A stretch of DNA of 64,000 nt from SPDF01 sp963699825 (GCA_963699825.1 CAVOVI010000004.1:310001-374000); one strand, 5' to 3'. Positions 37,335 through 47,166 are shown, numbered from the stretch's first letter. Numbers and translations are program-made. Notes: generated by a model from the sequence alone, not told the origin.

Positions 37335-38377
37335 GGCGTCCCTCCCTTGGTATCCACCACCTGGACCAACTCGAGTACCGGCGTGGGCAGGTAGCGCGTC
37401 TGCGCGGCGCGCAGGCGGCCGCGCACCGTGAATTCCTGGAGCGGCGTGGCGGCCTGGAAGGTCGGCAGCTGGTCGGCCGTCAAAACTACGTAGACAAAGC
37501 CCGGCTCCGGCAGTGGCCCCCGGGTGAGGAGATACTTGGCCCCCTGTGGAATCTCGGGACGCAATTCGTCGGCGCTCTGGATGCTGATGTACTGGACCCG
37601 CCACTCCAGCAACTGGCCCACGTACTTCGATGGATTGGCGCGGATCTGGGCCATGGTCACGCCGGGAATCGCGGCGCTGGCCGGCTCGGACAGGTCGGTT
37701 TCGCGGACCCAGCCCTGGATCTGCACCTGCACCCACTCCCCGCTCTTTCCGATGATCTGCCCTGAGGCCCCGGCGTCGAGGGTGCCCAGCGAGGGTCCAT
37801 CGGGCTCCAGCGTCAGGGGCGTCGAACGAAGCGCCGCCACCCGATCCACGCTCTCTCCAGCGGCCGGGGAGGACGCCGGGGCGCTCGCTGCCGGGGCGGC
37901 GGCGGTCCGGGCCTGCGCCGGAGCCGAGCCACCTGAGAGCGCCTTGGTGCTCACCCATCCGGCGCGGGTCACCTGGGTCCATCCCCCCTGCGTTCCGACC
38001 TTGTTCAGCAGGGCACCCTTCTGGAGCCGGGCGAGGATCCCCCCGTTGGGGCCGGATCGCAGATTCTCGCCGTTGTCCGACGTGATGACGAGGTCGAAGC
38101 CACCTCTGGAAGTGACTCCCGTGGACTGGGTGAAGACCCACCCTTCGAGTGTCACGGCGGTCCAGTCCCCCTGCGCCGCTCCCGTCTTGACGGTGGCTCC
38201 CGCCTGAAGGGTGGCCAGCACCGTACCGCCCGGGTCCTTCCGGAACGCGGTGTTCTGGGCCACCCGCGACTGAGCAGGAAGTAATGATGGAACGACGGCG
38301 AGGCACAGCGCCGTGAGAGCCGCCCAGACTGGTAGGCGGCGAGAGGCGGGACTAGATTGCGGCGCGGTGTAAGTCAC
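37331..38377 (-). CDS. Exported protein with three SH3b-like repeats
   Basis: The 348-residue protein has a signal peptide (LPVWAALTALCLAVVPSLLPAQS) and three bacterial SH3-like modules around FRKDPGGTVLATLQAGATV, LRSGPNGGILARLQKGALL and LEPDGPSLGTLDAGASGQI. An Ala-rich linker and a C-terminal domain (IRANPSKYVGQLLEWRVQYISIQ) resembling nucleic-acid-binding-like beta sheets in other exported proteins follow. SH3b domains bind peptidoglycan. The partner gene with the Lys/Pro tail is coupled downstream. It starts with GTG and is divergent from gpmI with about 30 bases between. Confidence 0.78.
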   Translation of the reverse strand: MTYTAPQSSPASRRLPVWAALTALCLAVVPSLLPAQSRVAQNTAFRKDPGGTVLATLQAGATVKTGAAQGDWTAVTLEGWVFTQSTGVTSRGGFDLVITSDNGENLRSGPNGGILARLQKGALLNKVGTQGGWTQVTRAGWVSTKALSGGSAPAQARTAAAPAASAPASSPAAGESVDRVAALRSTPLTLEPDGPSLGTLDAGASGQIIGKSGEWVQVQIQGWVRETDLSEPASAAIPGVTMAQIRANPSKYVGQLLEWRVQYISIQSADELRPEIPQGAKYLLTRGPLPEPGFVYVVLTADQLPTFQAATPLQEFTVRGRLRAAQTRYLPTPVLELVQVVDTKGGTP

Positions 38378-38407
38378 TGTCCAGCATTGTAGAAACAGCG
38401 GAGAGGC

Positions 38408-39964
38408 ATGTCAAACGCCAGCGTCCCGGCGCGCCAGGTGGTTCTCGTGGTGCTGGACGGGTGGGGGTACCGGCCGGAGCGCGAGGGGAACGCCATCGAA
38501 CTCGCCCGGACCCCGATCTGGCACCGCCTGTGGGAGAGCGAACCGCGAACCCTTCTCGATGCCAGCGGCCTCGCCGTGGGCCTCCCGGAAGGGCAGATGG
38601 GCAACAGCGAGGTCGGGCACCTGAACCTCGGTGCCGGGCGGGTGGTGCCGCAGGACCTGGTCCGCATCACGGCCAGCATTCGGTCAGGGGAATTCTTCCA
38701 GCTCGAGCCGTTGGTGGAGCTCTGCCGCCGGGTGCGGGAGAGCGGCGGGACACTCCACCTCCTCGGGCTGCTCGGTGCGGGCGGCGTTCACGCCATCGAT
38801 GCGCACCTGCTCGCAGCGGTGGAGCTCGGGGTTCGCCTCGGCGTCACCCGGATCGCCGTGCATGGCTTTCTCGACGGACGCGACTCCCCGCCAATGTCCG
38901 CCGCCGAGGTCGTCCAGCGGCTGCAGACCGATCTCGACCGGATTGCCGGTCCCCGGGCCCGGATCGGCTCGCTGACGGGGCGCTACTTTGCCATGGACCG
39001 GGACCGGCGCTGGGATCGCACCGAACTCGCCTACGAGGCGATGGTCCGGGGCGTCGGGCGTCCGGCGACGGACCCGGTGCAGGCGGTACGCGACGCCTAC
39101 GGACGCGGCGAGACCGACGAATTCGTCAAGCCAATCGTCCTCCAGCAGGAAGGGGCCCCCGCCGCACCGATTCAGGACGGCGACGGCGTGTTCTGCTTCA
39201 ACTACCGCAGCGACCGGATGCGCCAGATCTGCCGCGCGCTGGCCATCGAGGGGTTCGACGGTTTCGATACCGGGGTCCGCCCGGCATTGTCGGGCCTGGT
39301 CACCATGACGCAGTACGACCAGACCTTTCCGTTCCCCCAGGCGTTTCCGCCCTTCTCCATGGCGCGGATCGTGGCGGAAGTGCTGGCGGACGCCGGCCGG
39401 ACCCAGCTTCGGACCGCGGAGACGGAGAAGTACCCGCACGTGACCTACTTCTTCAACGGCGGGGTCGAGACGCCGTACCGTGGGGAAGAGCGGATCCTGG
39501 TACCGTCGCAGAAGGTCGCGACGTACGATCTCGCGCCGGCGATGAGCGCCGAGGGGATCACCGACGTTCTCTGTGGCGCGATCGGCGCGCCGGAGCACGA
39601 CTTCGTGCTCTGCAACTACGCCAATGCCGACATGGTCGGCCACACCGGCGTGATGCCGGCGGTCGTGGAGGCGGTGGAGACAGTCGACCGGTGCCTGGGG
39701 CGGGTGCTCCGTGCGGCGGAAGCCACCGGCGCCACCGTGCTGGTCACGGCGGATCACGGCAATTGCGAGATGATGCTGGACCCTGAGAACGGCGGGCCCC
39801 ACACCGCCCACACGACGAATCCTGTGCCGTTGGTGGCAGTCCGTGCCGGCGCGAGCACCCTCCGCAACGGAGGAGCGCTCTGTGACGTTGGCCCGACGGT
39901 GCTCCGCCTGCTCGGCATCACGCCGCCGCCCGAAATGACGGGCCGCGACCTTCGGGAGCCCTGA
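38408..39964 (+). CDS. gpmI: 2,3-bisphosphoglycerate-independent phosphoglycerate mutase
   Basis: The intact 518-residue Mn-dependent mutase interconverts 3- and 2-phosphoglycerate in glycolysis. It shows VLVVLDGWGYRPEREGNAI, the serine nucleophile Ser67 in MGNSEVGHLNLGAGR, HGFLDGRDSPP, FNYRSDRMRQI and LVTADHGNCEMM with metal-binding Asp and His residues. Length and motif order are normal. The following beta-barrel gene starts four bases later. Confidence 0.96.
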   Translation: MSNASVPARQVVLVVLDGWGYRPEREGNAIELARTPIWHRLWESEPRTLLDASGLAVGLPEGQMGNSEVGHLNLGAGRVVPQDLVRITASIRSGEFFQLEPLVELCRRVRESGGTLHLLGLLGAGGVHAIDAHLLAAVELGVRLGVTRIAVHGFLDGRDSPPMSAAEVVQRLQTDLDRIAGPRARIGSLTGRYFAMDRDRRWDRTELAYEAMVRGVGRPATDPVQAVRDAYGRGETDEFVKPIVLQQEGAPAAPIQDGDGVFCFNYRSDRMRQICRALAIEGFDGFDTGVRPALSGLVTMTQYDQTFPFPQAFPPFSMARIVAEVLADAGRTQLRTAETEKYPHVTYFFNGGVETPYRGEERILVPSQKVATYDLAPAMSAEGITDVLCGAIGAPEHDFVLCNYANADMVGHTGVMPAVVEAVETVDRCLGRVLRAAEATGATVLVTADHGNCEMMLDPENGGPHTAHTTNPVPLVAVRAGASTLRNGGALCDVGPTVLRLLGITPPPEMTGRDLREP

Positions 39965-39968
39965 CCGC

Positions 39969-40642
39969 ATGCGCCACGCACTCGCACTCCTCGGCCTCCT
40001 CGTGGCGCGCCCAACCGGCACTCGCGCAGGTCGGCTATCCGCCCAGCAAGTCGCCGTACCGGGACATCACCAAGAAGAAGTCCCTGACCGCCCTCTTCGG
40101 GTACGTCGGCGGCACCGGCGGCCGACTCGGCCTCGGCCCACACGACGGGCCGGCCTACGGCGGCCGGATTGGGTTCGCGGTCAGCGGTCCGCTGGAGCTT
40201 TCCTTCGCGGTGCAGTATGCGGACCTCCAGGGTGCGCGCGTCTTTCGTGACCTCGAGGGCAATCTCGCCGTCAGCGGGAGCCTGCCCGTCACCGATCTGG
40301 ATGTTCGAGACGGACATCCAGTACACGATCACCGGCGGGAAGACCTGGCATGGATTCGCCCCCTATATCGGCGGCGGACTCGGGTACGCCTGGCGTGGCA
40401 GTGCCCCGGACGGCCCGGACGCCTACGACTTCGGCGGGCGGTTCTACTGGGTGCCCTTTGCGGGGACGCGATACTTCGTCAACCAGCGGTCGTTCATTCG
40501 GGCCGAAATCCGTGGCGCGTTCTGGCGCCTGGCTTACCCGCCACCGTACTACGACGACATCACCGGCATCATCGAGTCGTACGCGATCAACAACTACCTT
40601 TCGAACGTCTGGTACCAGGTCGGCTTCGGATACTCGTTCTGA
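39969..40642 (+). CDS. Outer-membrane beta-barrel protein (two frameshifts)
   Basis: The corrected 223-residue protein has a signal peptide (HALALLGLLVA then ALAQ) and alternating beta strands, ending in the aromatic NVWYQVGFGYSF, a typical C-terminal strand for BAM insertion. Strands such as SLTALFGYVGGTG, GFAPYIGGGLGYAWRG and TRYFVNQRSFIRAEIRG fit an 8- to 10-strand barrel. One extra base is inferred near 40007-40014 and another at GG 40299-40300. No ligand is predicted. It lies between gpmI and the PTPS homologue. Confidence 0.7.
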
Positions 40643-40657
40643 CGCAGGGAGATGCTG

Positions 40658-41080
40658 ATGGCGGTTTCGCTCACGCGGACGGTCGGCTTTCACGCCTGGC
40701 ACCGCTACTGGCGTCCTGACTGGACTTCTGCGCAAAACCACGCCGCCTTCGGCGCGCTCGCCAACCCGCCCGGCCACGACCACGACTATCGCTGCGCCGT
40801 CACCGTCACCGGTCCCTTTGACCCTGTGACGGGAGGAATTATCGATCTCCCCCTCCTCGATCAGATCCTCCACGAGGAGGTCGTCGAACCGCTCCAGGAC
40901 AGGCATATTCACCGGGACATCCCCGATTTCGCACCCGGGGTGATGCTGCCCACCTGCGAGGCGCTGGCCCGCTGGCTCTTTGCCCGCATCGCTCCGCGAC
41001 TCCCCGGCGAGCTCACCCTCGCGCGGGTGCGCGTGGCGGAGGACGAGACCCTCCATGCGGACTGCACCGGACTTGACTGA
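40658..41080 (+). CDS. 6-pyruvoyl-tetrahydropterin synthase/QueD homologue with altered active site
   Basis: The 140-residue protein has the PTPS fold signature: zinc-ligand His in GFHAWHRYW, FGALANPPGHDHDYRCAVTVTG with the two other zinc His, and a C-terminal AEDETLHADCTG with the pterin-anchoring Glu. The usual catalytic Cys in YGxCNNPNGHGHNY is replaced here (FGALANPPGHDHDY), and the LDHxxLN catalytic Asp/His region reads LQDRHIHRD. So the zinc site looks intact but the catalytic triad does not. I chose the ATG at 40658, seven bases after AGGGAG. It overlaps fdhD by 26 bases, placing it in the molybdenum-cofactor run. Confidence 0.78.
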   Translation: MAVSLTRTVGFHAWHRYWRPDWTSAQNHAAFGALANPPGHDHDYRCAVTVTGPFDPVTGGIIDLPLLDQILHEEVVEPLQDRHIHRDIPDFAPGVMLPTCEALARWLFARIAPRLPGELTLARVRVAEDETLHADCTGLD

Positions 41081-41832
41081 CAAGACTCCTTCCGCACGGC
41101 GGCGAGGCCGGGGGCCGGCCCCCGTGGCGGTCGAGGAAGTCCCCGTCTGGCTCGAGGTCAATGGGATGCCGACGGTCACCTGGATGTGCACGCCGGAGTT
41201 GCTGGAGGAGCTGGTCCTCGGATGGCTGCACGGCGAGGGATACATCACCTCGGTTGATCAGGTCCAGCTCCGGCCTTCCGCCACGGATCTGGGCTTCCGG
41301 GCCGAGATTCCAGAGGCGCAGCTCGCAAGCCGTGGCCGCCGAACGGCGCCAGCCGGTGCTGGCGTCGGGGTGCGGGGCCGTGTCGGTCTTTCTCGCGGAT
41401 CCCGCCTCCGTGCCTACCCAACCGCCGCGCGGGAATCCGCCTCCGGTGACCGTGATGCGGGATCGCTTCAAGGAGCTGTTCGCACGCGGGGCACGGTACG
41501 AGGAGACCGGGGGCGTGCATGCCGCCGCGCTGACCGACGGTGCAACGCTCTTTCACCACGCAGAGGACATCGGCCGACACAATGCCGTGGACAAGGTTCT
41601 GGGCGCGGCGCTGCTGGCCGGGCGGCCGGTGGCCGGGCTCGGGCTCCTGGTGACCGGCCGGATCTCGGCGGAACTGGCGTTCAAGGCGGCCCGGGCCGAG
41701 CTCGCATGGGTAGCCACGCCCTCGGTGCCCTCCACGCTCGCGGTCGAGGTGGCCCGCCGCTCGGGCATGGTGCTCGTGGGGCGCGCCGTCAGCGGTACCC
41801 CGCAGCTGCACCGGCCCGGACGCGCTCCGTGA
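41055..41832 (+). CDS. fdhD: FdhD sulfurtransferase for formate dehydrogenase (one frameshift)
   Basis: FdhD passes sulfur from IscS to the molybdenum cofactor of formate dehydrogenase. The corrected 258-residue protein shows VEEVPVWLEVNGMP, ELVLGWLHGEGYI, LASGCGAVS with a single Cys, FHHAEDIGRHNAVDKVLG and LVTGRISAELAFKAARA. The family's active-site Cys corresponds to SGCG; the second Cys of the CxxC seen in E. coli is absent. An extra A at AA 41327-41328 causes the frameshift. The start may be ATG 41055 or TTG 41073. No formate dehydrogenase gene is in the window. Confidence 0.88.
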
Positions 41833-42245
41833 CGGAGCTCAGCGAGGAAGAAATCGCGGCAATCCTGAGGTCCTCCCGGCGCATCGCCGTTGTCGGACTG
41901 AGCCGCAAACCGCACCGGGCGAGCCACAGCGTGTCGGCGTACATGCAGCGTCAGGGCTACGAGGTTGTGCCAGTTCACCCCGCCGGCGGCGTCACCTTGG
42001 GAGAGCAGGTCCATCCCGATCTCCGGTCTGCAGCCAGGACTGGCGCAATCGACATCGTGAATGTCTTCCGCCGTTCGGAATTCGTCCCTGCCCTGCTGGA
42101 TGATCTGCTGGCGGTTCGGCCCCGATTGGTCTGGATGCAAGTCGGCGTCGAACATGCTGAGACGGCGCGGCGGCTGCGGGAGGCAGGAATCGCGGTCGTG
42201 ATGAATCGTTGCCTGGCCGTCGATCACCATTCGTTGGGGGTGTGA
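41829..42245 (+). CDS. CoA-binding domain protein (YccU type)
   Basis: The 138-residue protein is a single Rossmann-like CoA-binding domain: RRIAVVGLSRKPHRASHSVSAY, GYEVVPVHPAG, IDIVNVFRRSEFVP and a C-terminal VVMNRCLAVDH. Family members bind CoA or related nucleotides; function is unknown. Its GTG overlaps the fdhD stop (GTGA), and its stop overlaps the start of the next gene (TGATG). Intact. Confidence 0.87.
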   Translation: MTELSEEEIAAILRSSRRIAVVGLSRKPHRASHSVSAYMQRQGYEVVPVHPAGGVTLGEQVHPDLRSAARTGAIDIVNVFRRSEFVPALLDDLLAVRPRLVWMQVGVEHAETARRLREAGIAVVMNRCLAVDHHSLGV

Positions 42246-43059
42246 TGCGAACACCGCTCGTGCTGGCCGTGGTTGGGGCGCTCGCCGTTGCCCAACCGGC
42301 CGTAGCCCAGAAGACGGAGGATGAGGCCCGCCTCGTCTTCACCATGGGGCTCTCCTGGACCACCGGCACCGGTCTCTGGAGCGTCGATGATCAGCCGATT
42401 CCGGTGCCTGGCACCGGATTCGACCTGGTCGACCTCGAATCGCAGCGTCACGGACGGCATCGGCTTGCTCTTCTCCGGTATGTATTTCCCCAAACCCGCG
42501 CTCGGGTTCGTCGGCGAGGTCTTCTTCACGGGAGTCGGACTGGAGGACCGGTGCAGCACCGCTTCTCCCAACCCCAACCCACGCACCCAGCAACTCTGCA
42601 CCAGCATCGATGGCGCCACCAAGTCCAGCTCGGCGGTGCTCGTGAGCCTCGGCCCCGTACTGCGTGCCGGAGCCGACCAGAAGATTTCCCCGTACGTCCG
42701 AGGGCAGATCGGACTGCTCTTCAGCAATCTCAGTCCGATCACGACCACCGGCACGGTCACGATCACCGATCCGGACACCGGTGGATCCGAAAACCTCACC
42801 TACGTCATCTACGAAGACCCGTCCAACACCCGGATCACCCTTGGCTTCGTCTTCGGCGCGGGGCTGACGACAGTACTCGGCAAGGGATGGCAACTGCGCG
42901 CCGAGGTGCGGGACAACCTGGTGCAGATCGCGACGGTGGCCGGGCCCACCGGCCCAGGGGTTGACCGACCCGGTGATCGTGAACGAGTGGAAGAACCTCT
43001 GGAGCATCGTACTCGGCGCGGATATCGTGCTTGAGAAGAAGCGCGGCCGTCGGTACTGA
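42245..43059 (+). CDS. Outer-membrane beta-barrel protein (two frameshifts)
   Basis: The corrected 270-residue protein has a signal peptide (LVLAVVGALAVAQPAVAQ) and repeated amphipathic beta strands: GIGLLFSGMYFPKPALGFVGEVFFTGV, ISPYVRGQIGLLFSN and ITLGFVFGAGLTTVLG. It contains two Cys (DRCST and QQLCTS) likely disulphide-bonded. The C-terminus reads NLWSIVLGADIVLEKKRGRRY. Extra bases are inferred at about 42441-42444 and in GGGG 42957-42960. It sits inside the molybdenum-cofactor gene run, which is unexpected. Confidence 0.68.
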
Positions 43060-43074
43060 CCCCGCCCCGGCCAG

Positions 43075-43687
43075 GTGCGGGGCGCCATCCTCGCAGGCGG
43101 TGGCGCCACGCGATTCGGCGGGCGCCCGAAAGGGCTTGAGGTGCTGGGAGGCGTACGCATCCTCGATCGCCTGGTGGACTGCCTTCCAGGATGCGCTCGG
43201 CACCCTTCCCGCCCTGATCGCGAACGACCCCAACGCCCATACGTGGCACTCCGATCTTCAGACTGTGCCCGACGTCCACCCGGGCGCGGGTGCGCTGGGC
43301 GGCATCCTCACCGCGGTCAGCCTTGATTCCACCCCGGTGGTCTGCGTCGCGTGGGACATGCCCTTCGTGCCGGCCTCGCTCCTGCGGCGGCTCGCCGCGG
43401 AGTTGGACGGCGTCGACGCGGTACTTCCGGCCAGTGGGGGTCGTCGCGGCCTCGAACCGATGTGTGCCGGGTACGGACCGGCCTGCGGACCCGCTATCCG
43501 GACCGCCCTCTCGACCGGCGACCTGCGGGCGATCGCCTTCCACTCTGCCGTCAGAACCTGTATCCTCCCTGCAGAGACGGTCGCCGAGTTTGGCGATCCC
43601 TCGACCCTCTTTTTCAACGTGAATTCTCAGGACGATCTCACCCAGGCGGACGCGCTGTGGCGGCGACTCGCATCCTCTCAATCGTAG
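43075..43687 (+). CDS. mobA: Molybdenum cofactor guanylyltransferase (one frameshift)
   Basis: The enzyme adds GMP to molybdopterin to make the MGD cofactor. The GTG-started N-terminus RGAILAGGGATRFGGRPKGL is the classical MobA nucleotide-binding loop, and the region VVCVAWDMPFVPASLLRRL holds the metal-binding Asp. One extra base near 43180 shifts the frame; the corrected protein has 203 residues. The end overlaps mobB by about 30 bases. Confidence 0.88.
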
Positions 43688-44187
43688 GCCGCAAGAACTC
43701 CGGGAAGACCACCCTGGCCGTGGCCCTGTCGGCCGAGTATGTGCGGCGCGGCAAGCGGGTCATGACGATCAAGCACGCCAGCCATCCCGCCACCGTGGAC
43801 ACACCGGGAACCGACAGTTACCGGCACTTCCACGAGGGCCGCGCGGAACGGGTGCTCGTGGCCTCGCCGGACGTCCGGGTGATCTTCGAGCGATCGCCCG
43901 ACGATCAGGATCCGGTCACCCTGGCGCGCCGATACCTCGACGGGGCCGACATCGTCCTCGTGGAGGGGTTCACGGCCCATCCGCTGCCGAAGATCGAGGT
44001 CTTCCGCGGGGTGGCCGCCAAGGCGCCGATCTTCGACCCCAAGTCGGAGGCCGCCGAGCAGTGGCTGGCCATCGTGACCGACGAGGACCTTGAGGCCGAT
44101 TGCCGGGTGCTCCGCTTCCGCGACACGATGTGGCTGCAATTCCTGGCCAACATTGGATGGGACGGGGCCCGGATCATCGGGCCGTGA
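43657..44187 (+). CDS. mobB: Molybdopterin-guanine dinucleotide biosynthesis adaptor
   Basis: The 176-residue P-loop GTPase has ILSIVGRKNSGKTTLAVALS, MTIKHASHP and DIVLVEGFTAHPLPKIEVFR. MobB binds GTP and assists MobA in attaching guanine nucleotide to the cofactor. It starts with GTG inside mobA and ends in a GTGA overlap with moeA. Intact, which contrasts with the shifted genes on both sides. Confidence 0.9.
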   Translation: MAATRILSIVGRKNSGKTTLAVALSAEYVRRGKRVMTIKHASHPATVDTPGTDSYRHFHEGRAERVLVASPDVRVIFERSPDDQDPVTLARRYLDGADIVLVEGFTAHPLPKIEVFRGVAAKAPIFDPKSEAAEQWLAIVTDEDLEADCRVLRFRDTMWLQFLANIGWDGARIIGP

Positions 44188-45436
44188 CCTCGCTCGCCGC
44201 GCGGGAGGCCGCCCTCCACATCCTCGGCGGCCGTTCCCCGGCAGCCAACTCTGCGCATCCCGCTCGATGACGCACTCGGCAGCGTGCTGGCGGAGGCGGT
44301 CGTCAGTCCGCTCGACCTGCCTCCCTGGACCAATTCAGCCATGGATGGGTACGCCGCCCGCGCCGAGGATGTGCGCGGCGCCACCGACGACAACCCGATC
44401 CGCCTCCGTGTCATCGAACAGATTCCTGCAGGCCATTTCCCAACCCAGACCCTGAATGCAGGGGAGTGCGCCCGAATCTTCACCGGCGCCCCCCTCCCCT
44501 CCGGCGCCGACAGCGTCATCCGGCAGGAAGACACCGACCTCGGCCGCGACAGCGTGGTCATCCGCAGCGACCGGGACGCCGGCGTCAACATTCGACTTGC
44601 GGGAGAGGACATCCGGAAGGGGACCACGGTACTCGAAGCCGGCACGGAACTCGGTGCCGCCGAGCTGGGCGTGCTCGCCTCACTGGCCGTGGCGCATCCA
44701 CTCGTCTTTCGGCGGCCGCTGGTCGGGATTCTCGGAGGCGGCGACGAGATCGTCGATGTCGATCAACCGGAAGCGATCCTGAGCGGACGGAAGATCGCCA
44801 GCTCCAACAGCCACACCCTGCACGCCCTGGTCCGCCTGGCCGGCGGAGAGCCCCTCAATCTCGGCATCGCAGGCGACACACCGGAGAGCGTGCGGACCCA
44901 CCTCACCCGGGCAACGGAATGCGACCTGCTGGTCACGACCGCGGGGATCAGCGTCGGGGAGCACGATCACCTGCGGGAAGTCGTGACGACGCTGGGTGGA
45001 TCCATCGACTTCTGGAAGCTGCGCATGCGGCCCGGCGCCCCCGTCGGCTTCGGCCAACTCCTCGGAATCCCATGGATCGGCCTGCCGGGGAATCCGGTGA
45101 GCGCGATGGTGACGTTCGAACTCTTCGTCCGTCCCGCGATCCGCACCATGGCGGGGCATCCCTTGCCGTTTCGGCGGTCCACGCCGGTCCGCATGGCCGA
45201 GGCCATCTCCCTGCGACCGACTCTGCAGCACTTCCTGCGTGCCATCGTCTCCGAGACGCCGTCCGGCCCCGAGGCCCGCCTCACCGGACCACAGGGGTCG
45301 GGCATCCTCACCTCCATGGTCCATGCCAACGCGTTGCTGGTCGTGGACGAGGGGCGCCACGAGACTCGCATCGGGGAACACCGTGCCTGCCATCCTCCTG
45401 CAGGATCCCGTGCATACGCGGACGCCGGGCTTCTAA
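44184..45436 (+). CDS. moeA: Molybdopterin molybdenumtransferase (two frameshifts)
   Basis: MoeA inserts molybdate into adenylylated molybdopterin. The corrected 416-residue protein shows LPPWTNSAMDGYAARAEDV, ARIFTGAPLPSGADSVIRQED, TTAGISVGEHDHLREVV and GLPGNPVSAMVTFELFVRP. Extra bases at AA 44247-44248 and GGGG 45373-45376 split the frame near both ends. The GTG start overlaps the mobB stop. It directly precedes the TerC-family gene. Confidence 0.93.
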
Positions 45437-46369
45437 GTGGGCGTCCACTCCCCGGCGGTCTGGTTCGGCTTCACCGCCCTCGTCGCCGACACTCCTGATC
45501 CTCGACCTCGGCGTGCTCAACCGGCGGTCGCATGTCCTCTCCTTCAGGGAAGCGATCAGCTGGAGCAGTGGCCTGATCTCGATCGCACTGCTGTTCGGCG
45601 TCTTCCTCTGGGTCAAGGAGGGTACCAGGCCGGCGCTGGAGTACTACACCGGGTACGTGATCGAGCTGTCGCTCAGCGTGGACAACCTCTTCGTCTTCCT
45701 CCTGATCTTCCAGTACTTCGCCGTGCCGGCCGAACTCCAGCCCCGGATTCTCAAGTGGGGCATCATCGGCGCCTTGGTGCTGCGCGGCATCATGATCAGC
45801 CTGGGCGCGCATCCTCCTCGCCCAGTTCCACTGGATCATCTACGTCTTCGGCGGCATCCTGATCCTGACGGGCATCCGGATGTTCCGCGGGACCGGAGAC
45901 CGGATCGAGCCGGACCGCAATCCACTGGTCCGCACGGCGCGGCGTGTCATCCCGATGATCGAAGCGTACGACGGACAGAACTTCTTCATCCGGACGCACA
46001 CGGGGCTGGATGGCGACGCCGCTGCTCCTGGTGCTTCTCATGGTGGAATGGTCGGACCTCGTCTTCGCCATCGACAGCATCCCCGCCATCTTCGCCGTCA
46101 CCCGCGACCCGTTCATCGTGTACAGCTCCAACGTCTTCGCGGTGCTCGGGCTGCGCGCCCTGTACTTCGTGCTGGCAGGGATGATGGACCGGTTCGAGTA
46201 CCTCAAGCCGGGCGTCGCCGCCATCCTCGTCTTTGTCGGAGTCAAGATGCTCGTCAACGGCATCTTCCCGGTGCCCATCGGAATATCGCTGGGCGTCATC
46301 GTGGGGATTCTCGGGGTGTCGATCGTGATCTCGATGCGGAAGACGAGGACCGTGGCGGCGGAGGGCTGA
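45437..46369 (+). CDS. TerC/Alx-family membrane protein (three frameshifts)
   Basis: The corrected 309-residue protein has about nine transmembrane helices with the two acidic family motifs ELSLSVDNLFVFLLI and EWSDLVFAIDSIPAIFAVT. TerC/Alx proteins are associated with manganese export, metal loading of secreted enzymes and tellurite or pH resistance; which applies here is unknown. Extra bases lie at about 45488, 45810 and GG 46008-46009. The GTG start follows the moeA stop directly. No manganese riboswitch leader is possible in this spacing. Confidence 0.87.
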
Positions 46370-47166
46370 TGACTGGAGACATCTTCGCCGGCACCACGGT
46401 CCTGATCACCGGCGCCTCGAGCGGCATCGGTGCGGCGTTCGCCGAAGAGCTGGCCTCGAGCGGTGCCCGATTGGTCCTCACAGGCCGCGACGCCGTTCGG
46501 CTCGACGCCGTGGCTGGCCGGGCCCGGGCCCGCGGCGCCACGGTCGAGGCCGTCGCCATCGACCTCGCCAGCCCAGAGGGGGTCGCGACGCTGCTCCATC
46601 GGCTCGCCAGCGATGGGATCGAGGTTGACCACCTGATCAACAACGCCGGGGCCGGCGTCCAGGGGGAGGCGACCGAAGCGTCCGTCGAAGCTCAGCTCAA
46701 CGTGATCGACCTGAATATCCATGCAACGACGGAGCTCGCACTTCGGCTGCTGCCGGGGATGCTGCAAAAGCGGCGCGGCGGCATCCTGAACGTCGCCAGC
46801 ATCGCGGCGTTCCAGGGCATGCCACGCATGTCGGTCTACGCCGCCTCAAAGTCATACATCCTCTCGTGGAGCGAAGCGCTGCACTTCGAACTTCGGGGAA
46901 CCGGTGTCCGCTGCGTCTGCCTCTGCCCCGGGCCAGTGGACTCCCGGTTCTTCGATGCGGCAGGGATGCAGAAGCCGCCCGCGATCTTCTCGATGCAGGC
47001 GCCGACAGAGGCGGCGCGCGCCGGACTTCGAGCCTATCGCCGGAGCGCGAGTCACAGCATGTCCGGGCTGTTGCCGAGAATCCTGGCCTGGCTCACGCGT
47101 TTCACGCCGCGAATGATCAGCGCGGCGGTGGCCAGCGGGTTCAGCCGCCCGAGGGAGGTTTCATGA
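46369..47166 (+). CDS. Short-chain dehydrogenase (DltE/YqjQ-like)
   Basis: The 265-residue protein has the SDR cofactor motif VLITGASSGIGAAFAEEL, NNAG, the catalytic VASIAAFQGMPRMSVYAASKSY (Ser, Tyr and Lys) and a C-terminal basic/amphipathic segment. The classical family oxidises or reduces hydroxy groups with NAD(P); substrate is unknown. It overlaps the TerC gene by one base and the next transporter by four bases. Intact. Confidence 0.88.
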   Translation: MTGDIFAGTTVLITGASSGIGAAFAEELASSGARLVLTGRDAVRLDAVAGRARARGATVEAVAIDLASPEGVATLLHRLASDGIEVDHLINNAGAGVQGEATEASVEAQLNVIDLNIHATTELALRLLPGMLQKRRGGILNVASIAAFQGMPRMSVYAASKSYILSWSEALHFELRGTGVRCVCLCPGPVDSRFFDAAGMQKPPAIFSMQAPTEAARAGLRAYRRSASHSMSGLLPRILAWLTRFTPRMISAAVASGFSRPREVS

